Positions 7,821 to 14,285 of a DNA stretch of 14,285 bases are shown one piece after another (the first letter of the stretch is position 1; each line of letters begins with the position of its first letter). The stretch comes from Bacteroidota bacterium (GTDB lineage: Bacteria; Bacteroidota; Bacteroidia; Chitinophagales; Chitinophagaceae). Where the stretch lies: positions 1 through 14,285 of the forward strand of contig JAURLW010000018.1 of the NCBI GenBank assembly GCA_030831005.1, written 5' to 3'. The translations under genes and the position numbers were made by a program. The notes under the pieces were generated by a model. That model was given only the letters and a program-made list of their open reading frames with translations. It did no database searches and was not told the origin of the DNA.

Positions 7821-8585
7821 ATGCAAATACCTGAGGGTAAACATATCTATTTTGCCTCTGATTTTCACTTGGGAATACCCAATAGAAGTTCCAGTATATT
7901 AAGAGAACAAAAATTATGTGCTTGGTTAGATGAAATTGCACCTAAAGCACATACGATATTTTTAGTAGGTGATTTATTTGATGCTTGGTTTGAATATAAA
8001 CAGGTAGTGCCAAAAGGTTATATTCGTTTTCTAGGAAAATTAGCACAATTGAAAGATCAAGGTATTCAAATTGAAATTTTTACAGGAAATCATGATTTAT
8101 GGATGCGAGATTATTTTCAATCTGAATTAGATATTCCTGTTCATCACCAACCCATAGTACGCAGCTACAATCAAAAAAAATTTTATATAGGTCATGGCGA
8201 CGGCTTAGGACCTAGTGATAAGGGATATAAATTCCTTAAGAAGATAATGACCAACAAGATATTGCAATGGTTGTATAGAAGAATTCACCCAGACACTGGT
8301 ATTGCTATTGCTAATTGGTTTAGTCAATTAGGCCCCAAACACGGTGATGGCAGGGAAGAAGAATTTCAAGGAGCAGAAAAAGAATGGTTAGTACAGTTTT
8401 GTAAGTCCACAATAGAAAAAAATCATTTTGATTATTTTATCTTTGGACATCGACATTTAGCATTAGAATATCCAATTAGTGACCGAAGCCTTTATATCAA
8501 TTTAGGCGATTGGATTCGTTTTGATAGCTATGCGGTATTTGACGGCACAAGTACACGTCTTCAATATTACAAAAAGCATGATTAA
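7821..8585 (+). CDS. lpxH: UDP-2,3-diacylglucosamine diphosphatase, LpxH type (calcineurin-like phosphoesterase)
   Basis: Predicted to hydrolyse UDP-2,3-diacylglucosamine to lipid X and UMP, a step in lipid A synthesis on the cytoplasmic face of the inner membrane. The 254-residue protein carries the metallophosphoesterase motifs in order: DFHLG (14-18), GDLFDAW (50-56), GNHD (89-92), GHGDG (124-128) and GHRH (209-212), supplying the ligands for a two-metal site. The GDLFDAW signature resembles the GDLFEAW of E. coli LpxH. The length is close to the family's 240 residues. The region between GHGD and GHRH (about 129-205), which in LpxH forms the helical lid over the acyl chains, is rich in aromatic and basic residues. 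The last 8 bases overlap the start of the sixA-like gene. Assignment to LpxH rather than another phosphoesterase rests on these motifs; substrate specificity is inferred. Confidence 0.75.
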   Translation: MQIPEGKHIYFASDFHLGIPNRSSSILREQKLCAWLDEIAPKAHTIFLVGDLFDAWFEYKQVVPKGYIRFLGKLAQLKDQGIQIEIFTGNHDLWMRDYFQSELDIPVHHQPIVRSYNQKKFYIGHGDGLGPSDKGYKFLKKIMTNKILQWLYRRIHPDTGIAIANWFSQLGPKHGDGREEEFQGAEKEWLVQFCKSTIEKNHFDYFIFGHRHLALEYPISDRSLYINLGDWIRFDSYAVFDGTSTRLQYYKKHD

Positions 8586-9054
8586 GCAATTAGTTGTAAT
8601 ACGTCATGCTCAAGCTGAGAGTCACCATAAAGACTTCGAAAGAGAATTGAGCGCATTTGGAATAAAACAAATAGAATCGATAGCTAAAAAAATATCGATA
8701 CAAGCAATAAAAATTGATAAAGTTCTTTATAGTGCAGCAAAACGAACTAAACAATCGGCAGAAATTTTAGTTTCTCATTTAGGACAAAAAATGGCTATGG
8801 AAGCCGATGATCAGCTTTATTTATGTAGCGCATCATACCTGTATGATGCTATTGCCATAACGGATAATTCAATAGCAACGCTTTGTTTGATAGGGCATAA
8901 CCCTGGCATAAGCGAATTTGTAAATAGCTTAATACAAACACCTATTTTCAAAGAACTTGAAACAGCTGATGTATTCGTAATTAATTTAAACATAGATAAA
9001 TGGACTGAAATTTATCAAAACAACACAAGTAATTATTTTAATATAGTACCGTAA
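8578..9054 (+). CDS. sixA: SixA-type phosphohistidine phosphatase (histidine phosphatase superfamily)
   Basis: A small one-domain protein (158 residues) of the histidine phosphatase family. The catalytic RHG-type motif is VVIRHAQAE (6-14), with H10 as the likely phospho-acceptor. The second histidine is in LIGHNPG (104-110; H107), and KVLYSAAKRTKQSAEIL (48-64) matches the SxAxRAxQTA block typical of SixA. SixA enzymes remove phosphate from histidines; in E. coli the targets reported are the ArcB HPt domain and the nitrogen-PTS protein NPr. No such target is visible here. The ATG at 8578 is chosen because the first beta strand with RH begins 5 residues later; an upstream in-frame ATG at 8530 would lie deep inside lpxH. 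It overlaps lpxH by 8 bases and ends 7 bases before the kinase-RapZ gene, so these three are likely one transcript. Confidence 0.83.
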   Translation: MIKQLVVIRHAQAESHHKDFERELSAFGIKQIESIAKKISIQAIKIDKVLYSAAKRTKQSAEILVSHLGQKMAMEADDQLYLCSASYLYDAIAITDNSIATLCLIGHNPGISEFVNSLIQTPIFKELETADVFVINLNIDKWTEIYQNNTSNYFNIVP

Positions 9055-9061
9055 ATATAAC

Positions 9062-10522
9062 ATGACTAAGACCGTAAGCACAAGCACCATTGTAGACCAA
9101 CTGAAAAAATTATTTGAACAAGAATTTGAAAGTGAAGCAAACACTATCGAATCATTGCCCGTTTCCGGCTCTGATAGAAGATACTTTAGACTGAGTAATG
9201 ATAAGCACTCTGCTATTGGAACCTATAATCCGAATACAGCAGAAAACAATACTTATTTTTATTTTACTGAGTTATTTAAGAAACATAATATTTCAATCCC
9301 TGTTCTATACAGAAAAGGTAAGGATCGAAAAACGTATTTACAACAAGACTTAGGAAATACCTCCTTGTTTGATTTGTTGATGAAAGAAGGGTTAACAGAA
9401 GAGGTAAAAAAACAATTTCATAATAGTTTAGAAATTCTAGCTAAAGTACAATGGCTAGCTGGTAGAGAAGTAGATTACAAACAATGTTTTTCTACACAGC
9501 AGTTTGATGAGAAAGCAATTTTTCAAGACCTCATGTACTTTAAATACTATTTCGCTGATATGCAAAAAGTGTTTTATAACAAACAGCTTTTAATTAGCGA
9601 AATGGAAGAGCTATCTAAAGATTTAGGTAGAGTGCAGCCGCAAATGCTCATGTACAGAGATTTTCAGAGTAGAAATATAATGGTGCACGAAGGCAAATTG
9701 TATTTGATTGACTACCAAGGTAGTATGCAAGGACCGGCACAATATGATATAGCATCGTTATTATGGCAAGCAAAAGCACAATTGCCCAATAAGTGGAAAG
9801 AAGAATTATTAAATGGCTATATCCAAAGTATGAATGCACTTCCTATTTCTAAAATGGATGAAATGCATTTTAGAAGAGGATATTTACAATTTGTATTATT
9901 GCGTTTATTGCAAGTATTAGGTGCTTATGGATTTAGAGGTCTGATAGAAAAAAAACCGCACTTTATTTCAAGCATAGCGCCTGCATTGAAAAACCTAGAA
10001 AGTTTCCTTTCCGATAATCCATCTTTACCTGCCTATCCAGAATTACGCTCTTTACTTGAGACCCTTTGCAGTGAAGCTATCCAAAAAAGATTTCAAACCA
10101 TCACCACACAGCATAAACAAAAGTTAACCATTGAATTAAATAGCTTTTCGTATAAAGAAAATGGCATTCCTAAAGACGAACATGGCAATGGAGGCGGTTT
10201 TGTTTTTGATTGTAGAGGTATTTTAAATCCAGGTAGACAAGAAATATATAAAACACAAAGTGGCTTAGATATAGGTGTAAAGCAATTCTTGGAAGAAGAA
10301 ACGAATATGCTTGCCTTTTTAGATGATGCCTTTTCTTTAGTGTCCATTAGTATAGAAGATTATATGCATAGAGGTTTTGAACATCTGAGTATTAATTTTG
10401 GTTGCACCGGTGGACAACACAGATCGGTATATGCTACCGAGAAAATGGCTAGTTATATCAAAAGTAAGTATGATGTGATTATACAAATTCAGCATATCAA
10501 TCAAAGTAAGTGGAAGAAATAA
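9062..10522 (+). CDS. AmgK-like aminoglycoside/choline-type kinase fused to a RapZ C-terminal domain
   Basis: A two-domain protein of 486 residues. Residues about 15-330 form a phosphotransferase (APH) fold resembling the cell-wall sugar kinase AmgK: SGSDRRYFRL (35-44, nucleotide-binding loop), LMYRDFQSRNIMV (196-208; catalytic D200 and N205) and LIDYQGSMQGPAQYDIASLL (215-234; metal-binding D217). The usual HRD histidine is Tyr198. Residues about 355-486 match the C-terminal domain of RapZ, including NGGGFVFDCRGILNPGRQ (376-392), TGLDxxVxxFL-like SGLDIGVKQFL (400-410) and GCTGGQHRSVYATEKMA (447-463). The N-terminal P-loop ATPase of true RapZ is absent. AmgK phosphorylates MurNAc/GlcNAc at the anomeric position in peptidoglycan recycling, and RapZ senses glucosamine-6-phosphate through its C-terminal domain in E. 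coli, so an amino-sugar role is a reasonable inference. It lies 7 bases after sixA, last in the lpxH cluster. Confidence 0.85.
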   Translation: MTKTVSTSTIVDQLKKLFEQEFESEANTIESLPVSGSDRRYFRLSNDKHSAIGTYNPNTAENNTYFYFTELFKKHNISIPVLYRKGKDRKTYLQQDLGNTSLFDLLMKEGLTEEVKKQFHNSLEILAKVQWLAGREVDYKQCFSTQQFDEKAIFQDLMYFKYYFADMQKVFYNKQLLISEMEELSKDLGRVQPQMLMYRDFQSRNIMVHEGKLYLIDYQGSMQGPAQYDIASLLWQAKAQLPNKWKEELLNGYIQSMNALPISKMDEMHFRRGYLQFVLLRLLQVLGAYGFRGLIEKKPHFISSIAPALKNLESFLSDNPSLPAYPELRSLLETLCSEAIQKRFQTITTQHKQKLTIELNSFSYKENGIPKDEHGNGGGFVFDCRGILNPGRQEIYKTQSGLDIGVKQFLEEETNMLAFLDDAFSLVSISIEDYMHRGFEHLSINFGCTGGQHRSVYATEKMASYIKSKYDVIIQIQHINQSKWKK

Positions 10523-10548
10523 AAAAAGCGAACCTAGGTTCGCTTTTT
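10523..10548. terminator. Bidirectional terminator after the kinase-RapZ gene
   Basis: A perfect 26-bp palindrome (arm AAAAAGCGAACCT) begins one base after the TAA at 10520-10522. Folded, it gives an 11-bp stem with a CTAG loop and a T run on either strand. It can also end transcription of the OmpA lipoprotein gene, whose stop at 10567 faces it 18 bases away. Confidence 0.85.
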
Positions 10549-10566
10549 AAATAATAGATGTAAATT

Positions 10567-11115
10567 TTATTTTTGATATAAAATATATTCCGTTCTTCTA
10601 TTTTGCGCTCTACCAACCTCTGTTTCATTAGTAGCAATAGGATCTGTATCTGCATACCATTTTGTTTCGATTCTACTTTCAGCTACACCTTTATTTACTA
10701 AAAGCATTTTACCTGTTTCAGCTCTTGCTTTAGATAATTGCTCATTATGAGCATCAGTTCCTTTAGTATCCGTATGACCACTAGAAACTACCTGTATCTG
10801 ATCGTATTTTTTAAGCGATACAGACAAAACATCAATTATAGTGTCTACTACAGGCACAGAGGCAACATTTGTTTTGAAAAAAAGTACTTCCGGTATCAGA
10901 ATACGAACACTTTTTCCATCATCTGATAATTTAATAGTTGCGTTAGTTAAATTATTTTTTAATTCTGTATAAATTAATTGAATGGCTGATCTTGGCTTCG
11001 AAATAGTAGAATTTGAATAGTCAGTATCTGTAATGCAATCACAAAAAGGTTCTGTACAAGAACTAAGTATTAATAAACAAACTGGAAAACAAATAAATAG
11101 AATTTTCTTGAACAT
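10567..11115 (-). CDS. OmpA-family peptidoglycan-associated lipoprotein
   Basis: A 182-residue outer-membrane or periplasmic lipoprotein predicted to tether the envelope to peptidoglycan. Residues 1-20 form a lipoprotein signal peptide (MFKKILFICFPVCLLILSSC) with lipobox LSSC and lipidated C20. Two further cysteines follow at once (CTEPFCDC; C25 and C27), which is unusual and could form a disulfide. A linker leads to the OmpA C-terminal domain (about 70-182). IQVVSSGHTDTKG (107-119) contains D116 and LSKARAETG (127-135) contains R131; these have the same 15-residue spacing as the diaminopimelate-binding Asp and Arg of E. coli OmpA. The block GRAQNRRTEYIL (168-179) is also typical. It is the last gene of the ruvC/two-component run, 50 bases after the regulator, and may be a target or simply a co-transcribed neighbour. 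No convincing own promoter is seen. Confidence 0.9.
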   Translation of the reverse strand: MFKKILFICFPVCLLILSSCTEPFCDCITDTDYSNSTISKPRSAIQLIYTELKNNLTNATIKLSDDGKSVRILIPEVLFFKTNVASVPVVDTIIDVLSVSLKKYDQIQVVSSGHTDTKGTDAHNEQLSKARAETGKMLLVNKGVAESRIETKWYADTDPIATNETEVGRAQNRRTEYILYQK

Positions 11116-11165
11116 AACATTAAAATTAGAATTAAAAATAGGTATAATTTTTTTATTTAAGTGGC

Positions 11166-11852
11166 TTATACAAGGAATTTAAAACCTTTTCCATGAATTG
11201 TTTGTATTTCAATGCTTGGATCTGCTTTAAGATGTTTTCTTAATTTCGTGATGAACACATCCATGCTTCTACCTAAAAAATAATCATCTTTTCCCCATAC
11301 ACTAAGTAGAATGTCTTCTCGCTTAAGGGTTTGATTTACATGCAGACTAAAATACTTTAACAAGTCAGCTTCCTTCTGCGTAAGCTGAATAATTCCCTCT
11401 AAGGTTTTAAGTTCTAGCTCTTCGTAATGGAATACAATACTTCCTATTGTAACTTTTGAAGGAAATACATTGGAATCGATTTTTGTTCGTTTTAAAAAGA
11501 CTTCCATCCTTAATAACAATTCCTGCATATTGAAAGGTTTTGTTATGTAGTCATCTACCCCAGTCTTGAAACCATGAATTTTATCTTCATCCATATTCTT
11601 TGCCGTTAGCATAATTATAGGAATCAATGCATTCTTTTTTCTTATTTGTGTAGCCAATGCAAATCCATCTTTTTTAGGAAGCATTACATCTAATAAACAT
11701 AAATCAAAGGTATGTTTCATAAATTGCTGCCAAGCAGACTCACCATCTGCGCAATGAACAACAGTATAACCGTTTTCTTCTAAATTGTCTTTAATTACAA
11801 AGCTTAGCGAAGAATCATCCTCAACATATAATATGTTTGCTTTTGTATTCAT
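11166..11852 (-). CDS. OmpR/PhoB-family response regulator, RprY-like
   Basis: A 228-residue transcription factor with a receiver domain at 1-120 and a winged-helix DNA-binding domain at about 135-228. Receiver residues are intact: acidic pair D12/D13, phospho-acceptor D55 in LCLLDVMLPKKDG, switch residue T83 in MLTAK, and K105 in ITKPF. The C-terminal domain has QLTQKEADLLKYFSLHVNQTL and the recognition-helix region SMDVFITKLRKHLKADPSIEIQTIHGKGFKF, very close in pattern to Bacteroides RprY. It starts 4 bases after the sensor kinase stop, so the two form a coupled pair. It would be phosphorylated by that kinase and act in the cytoplasm; targets are unknown, but the OmpA lipoprotein gene immediately downstream is a candidate. 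The RprY name is a resemblance, not a proven orthology, so no symbol is given. Confidence 0.93.
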   Translation of the reverse strand: MNTKANILYVEDDSSLSFVIKDNLEENGYTVVHCADGESAWQQFMKHTFDLCLLDVMLPKKDGFALATQIRKKNALIPIIMLTAKNMDEDKIHGFKTGVDDYITKPFNMQELLLRMEVFLKRTKIDSNVFPSKVTIGSIVFHYEELELKTLEGIIQLTQKEADLLKYFSLHVNQTLKREDILLSVWGKDDYFLGRSMDVFITKLRKHLKADPSIEIQTIHGKGFKFLV

Positions 11853-11856
11853 ATCA

Positions 11857-13125
11857 TTAATTAGTTATAGGTAAGTATATTACAAATTTTGTGCCTTTTC
11901 CTAAATCACTTTCACATTCAATACGTCCATTATGCGCATTAATGATTAGCCGAACATAACTTAAACCCAATCCAAACCCTTTCACATTATGAATATTACC
12001 AGTATTTACCCGATAGAATTTTTTAAATAATAGCTTTTGATCATTTTTGTTTATTCCTATACCATTATCTTCAACAGTAATTGTTAGCTGTTGTGATATG
12101 CCAATAGATATAGTAATAACAGGCTCTGTTTCAGTGTATTTTAGTGCATTATCGATTAAATTACTGATACAGTTTCTCAAATGTAACTGATCACCAAAGT
12201 AAGAAATAGGTGTTGTAGGCAAGTCTAAGTTAATAGTTGCTATTTTTAGTGCTATAGCCTGATCGAAAGAAGACAAGGTTTCCTTAATTAAGGTTTGCCA
12301 AACAAAAAGACTTTTACTTAATTGTATTTCTCCTTTATTCCCTTGAGCCATTTGCAAAACTCGTTCTACTTGATGCGAAAGCCGCTTAGCTTCCGTAGAG
12401 ATAATGGTAGCATAATTGAGTAATCGTTGTTCGTTAAGCAATATGGTAGGATTCTTTAAAACATCCGCAGACAATTGAATACTAGCTAAAGGAGTTTTAA
12501 ATTCATGAGTCATATTATTTACAAAGTCTTTCTGTATCTCAGACAGTCTTTTTTGTTTTAAAATTATAAATAGAAGATAGGTCAGTAAAATGAGTATAAA
12601 AATCAATACTATAGTAGATACAATCCAAACGCTTAATTGCTGAGAGAGAAAGTGTTTTCTATTGGGAAAATAAACGGCAAAATGATAATTTAATTTTTTT
12701 AATTTCTTAAATGATGCAGATGGAATATCATCAATGACATTACCTTGCATATTTATGTATGCCGCATATTGTACAGTATCACTCATACAATCATATAAAC
12801 CATACCAAAAGTTAGTTGTAATATTCTGTTTAGTAAATGAGGCTTGCAGAAAATGAGCTAGCACTTCTTTTTCAACTTGAACGTTAATTTGAACGATATA
12901 AAAATCAGGCGAAATTTGCTCTACAGGGCTATAAATAGGTAACTGTATATGCTTTAACTCAGCAATATTACTAGCTACATTGCGCAATGCAAGATTAGTC
13001 TTTAGTTCAAATTCTTTCTCTTGTAATTGATATGCTTTTCTAACCCAATAAGTCTGAGTTATAATAATACCAATAGCCCCTAAAAAGGCTACTAACATTA
13101 ATAATCTTATGGATTTATTGGTCAT
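11857..13125 (-). CDS. Membrane sensor histidine kinase, RprX-like
   Basis: A 422-residue inner-membrane kinase. Two membrane segments (about 7-27 and 164-189) enclose a periplasmic sensing region of about 135 residues with no recognisable named domain. After the second segment come a HisKA domain with phospho-acceptor H207 (NNMTHEFKTPLASIQ) and a HATPase domain: N box HLRNCISNLIDNALKYT (315-331), G1 VEDNGIGI (351-358) and G2 GFGLGLSYV (383-391). There is no HAMP or PAS domain; the membrane segment leads almost directly into HisKA. All catalytic motifs are intact. Its ATG shares one base with the ruvC stop (TAATG on the - strand), and the partner regulator follows 4 bases downstream. The layout resembles RprX/RprY of Bacteroides. 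The signal sensed is unknown; the periplasmic part contains a single cysteine (C113). Confidence 0.93.
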   Translation of the reverse strand: MTNKSIRLLMLVAFLGAIGIIITQTYWVRKAYQLQEKEFELKTNLALRNVASNIAELKHIQLPIYSPVEQISPDFYIVQINVQVEKEVLAHFLQASFTKQNITTNFWYGLYDCMSDTVQYAAYINMQGNVIDDIPSASFKKLKKLNYHFAVYFPNRKHFLSQQLSVWIVSTIVLIFILILLTYLLFIILKQKRLSEIQKDFVNNMTHEFKTPLASIQLSADVLKNPTILLNEQRLLNYATIISTEAKRLSHQVERVLQMAQGNKGEIQLSKSLFVWQTLIKETLSSFDQAIALKIATINLDLPTTPISYFGDQLHLRNCISNLIDNALKYTETEPVITISIGISQQLTITVEDNGIGINKNDQKLLFKKFYRVNTGNIHNVKGFGLGLSYVRLIINAHNGRIECESDLGKGTKFVIYLPITN

Positions 13126-13727
13126 TACTTAATTCTATCCGGATTTTGGTTTACGAAAGTAGACCAATCGGACATTTTAGTAGACGGCTTTTTTAACTTG
13201 ATAGGTTTGGTTGTTGAAGCCTGTTGATTTAATAACTGACTAGCTTTGTCTTGGTAATAATGACATAAGGCAACACCAACGGCGTCTGAAGCATCCATAA
13301 AACGGATATCATCTTTCATATTTAAGGTGCGTTGCAACATAGTCCACACTTGTTCTTTACTTGCATTTCCTTTACCGGTAATAACTTGTTTTATTTTTCT
13401 AGGTGCGTATTCTACAGCTTCTAGATTATGTATCATAGCAGCTGCAATTGCTACGCCTTGAGCCCTACCTAATTTGAGCATACTTTGCACGTTTTTCCCA
13501 AAGAAAGGCGCTTCAATAGCTACATCAGTTGGTGTATGATGCTTAATTAATTGTTCCATTTTCTGAAAAATTAATTGCAATCGATAGGCATGATCATCAT
13601 ACTTAGACAATTGTAGTACACCCATTTCTAATAAGCTAATTTTTTGCTTACTTATTTTAATAATACCATAACCCATGACTAATGTTCCCGGGTCAATACC
13701 TAAAATTATTTTATCGTTTGTTTTCAA
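13125..13727 (-). CDS. ruvC: Holliday junction endonuclease RuvC (TTG start)
   Basis: Resolves Holliday junctions together with RuvAB by symmetric nicking; 200 residues against 173 in E. coli. The four acidic catalytic residues are present: D12 in LGIDPGT, E72 in AIEAPFFGKN, and D145 and D148 in MDASDAVGVALCH. LGRAQGVAIAA (86-96) and YAPRKIKQVITGKGNASKEQV (107-127) are typical RuvC blocks. A C-terminal extension of about 30 lysine- and serine-rich residues goes beyond the nuclease fold. The start is a TTG (complement of 13725-13727): an in-frame stop lies two codons upstream, and the first internal ATG (residue 18) would remove D12. The stop overlaps the sensor kinase start in TAATG. The gene is divergent from the flippase-like gene. 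Confidence 0.95.
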   Translation of the reverse strand: MKTNDKIILGIDPGTLVMGYGIIKISKQKISLLEMGVLQLSKYDDHAYRLQLIFQKMEQLIKHHTPTDVAIEAPFFGKNVQSMLKLGRAQGVAIAAAMIHNLEAVEYAPRKIKQVITGKGNASKEQVWTMLQRTLNMKDDIRFMDASDAVGVALCHYYQDKASQLLNQQASTTKPIKLKKPSTKMSDWSTFVNQNPDRIK

Positions 13728-13753
13728 TGATTATGTTAAAATTAATGGCACTA

Positions 13754-13761
13754 CAAAGTAA
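13754..13761 (-). promoter_or_regulatory. Possible -7 element upstream of ruvC
   Basis: On the - strand this reads TTACTTTG, one mismatch from TAnnTTTG (or TA-C-TTTG with a spacer one base short). It lies 26 bases upstream of the TTG start. It is the best candidate for the promoter of the ruvC/two-component run, but no clear -33 element accompanies it. Confidence 0.3.
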
Positions 13762-13818
13762 GATTTTTTTAGCTATACTTTTTAATGTAAATTGTTTTTA
13801 TTTCGCTTTTACGAGATC

Positions 13819-14285
13819 ATGAAATTTAGCAAACAAGTAGTCAAAACTATTATTGGTTTATTTATTGGCATAGCCCTAATAAGCCACATTGTCTACGTTA
13901 TTGCATCTAATACCACCTTAACAAGTGAATCATTTGGTGAATTTATAGAAAAAAACGATGCTGAATTATACATAGTGATCTTGCTACTATTTATATCTAC
14001 TGGCTTAGAAATAATAAAATGGAAATTAGTAATTGACACTCAACATATTATTTCCTGGAAACAGTCTGCAAAGAGTATTATGCTTGGACAAGCCGCATCG
14101 TTTATAACACCCAATAGAATTGGAGATTATCCGGCTCGTATTTTATCCTTAACAAAAAAGTTGTCCTACGGAAGCATAAGTCTGAGTATTATGATCGCAA
14201 GTGCTCAAACCTTAGCCGTAATTATTTGCAGTGAACTTGCTTTATGGGTACTCTATTACAACCACATAGATGTTATATTTAAAAT
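13819..14285 (+). CDS. LPG_synthase_TM / flippase-like membrane protein, N-terminal part (runs off window)
   Basis: The frame opens at the ATG at 13819 and stays open to the window edge, giving 155 residues of a longer protein. Hydrophobic segments at about 10-30, 50-66 and 118-146 indicate a polytopic inner-membrane protein. The motif GQAASFITPNRIGDYPARIL (90-109) matches the conserved GxxxgxxTPxRxGExxxR block of the LPG_synthase_TM family (PF03706), which includes the membrane part of MprF and many proteins annotated as flippase-like. The substrate is probably a lipid or lipid-linked compound, but this cannot be told from the sequence, and whether a C-terminal synthase domain follows lies outside the window. 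The gene is divergent from ruvC. A TTG at 13792 is in frame, but the ATG is the more natural start. No strong promoter is seen; TAAATTG at 13788-13794 is a weak possibility. Confidence 0.75.
   Translation, partial: MKFSKQVVKTIIGLFIGIALISHIVYVIASNTTLTSESFGEFIEKNDAELYIVILLLFISTGLEIIKWKLVIDTQHIISWKQSAKSIMLGQAASFITPNRIGDYPARILSLTKKLSYGSISLSIMIASAQTLAVIICSELALWVLYYNHIDVIFK

Noticed and set aside
7667..7822. N-terminal extension of SSB by 52 residues using an upstream ATG at 7822
   Set aside because: The peptide is AT-biased, rich in K, Y, I and N, matches nothing in the SSB family, covers the intergenic region and overlaps the lpxH start; the OB fold begins cleanly at 7666.
8521..8577. Upstream start for the sixA-like gene inside lpxH
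   Set aside because: The histidine phosphatase fold begins at the ATG at 8578; the upstream codons have no family resemblance and only mirror lpxH in another frame.
9648..10347. Antisense open frames opposite the kinase-RapZ gene
   Set aside because: Both are contained in a conserved coding sequence and show no recognisable protein features.
10738..10926. Small open frame opposite the OmpA lipoprotein
   Set aside because: Shadow frame rich in I, F, Y and R, inside the conserved OmpA domain on the other strand.

Overview
This window reads as ordinary, densely packed chromosome from a low-GC member of the Bacteroidota, possibly near the Chitinophagales. The support is family content (TIGR02757/DUF2400 protein, RprX/RprY-like two-component pair, kinase-RapZ fusion, OmpA-type lipoprotein), starts that lack Shine-Dalgarno sequences, and promoter-like TAnnTTTG elements instead of the sigma70 -10. 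There is no mobile element, CRISPR array, tRNA or rRNA gene, and no gene-free stretch reaches 300 bases.

Layout: (1) 1-378, the 3' end of an RNase G/E gene on the + strand, closed by a hairpin terminator. (2) 517-2325, htpG (Hsp90) on + behind its own TAnnTTTG promoter. (3) 2370-5756, mfd on -, convergent with htpG and separated from it by a perfect 17-bp bidirectional terminator hairpin. (4) 5866-7304, a two-gene + unit: an exported cyclophilin and a TIGR02757 protein joined by a TAATG overlap; it ends tail to tail with ssb, the stop codons overlapping. (5) 7301-7666, ssb on -, transcribed away from lpxH across a 154-bp region holding a palindrome. (6) 7821-10522, a tight + cluster: LpxH-type lipid A hydrolase, SixA-type histidine phosphatase, and an AmgK-like sugar kinase fused to the C-terminal domain of RapZ, ended by a terminator. 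(7) 13727-10567 on -: ruvC (TTG start), sensor kinase, response regulator and an OmpA lipoprotein, tightly spaced and probably at least partly one operon. (8) 13819 to the edge, the N-terminal part of an LPG_synthase_TM/flippase-like membrane protein on +.

Themes are DNA maintenance (mfd, ssb, ruvC), protein folding (htpG, cyclophilin) and envelope work or sensing (lpxH, kinase-RapZ, histidine kinase/regulator, OmpA lipoprotein, LPG_synthase_TM protein). I see no convincing unknown multi-gene system. The items most worth a second look are the kinase-RapZ fusion in an envelope cluster, the two-component pair coupled to ruvC and followed by an OmpA lipoprotein, and two uncharacterised palindromes upstream of htpG and ssb. 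Several obvious start choices need correction: the cyclophilin starts at 5866, ssb at 7666, sixA at 8578, and ruvC has only a TTG.
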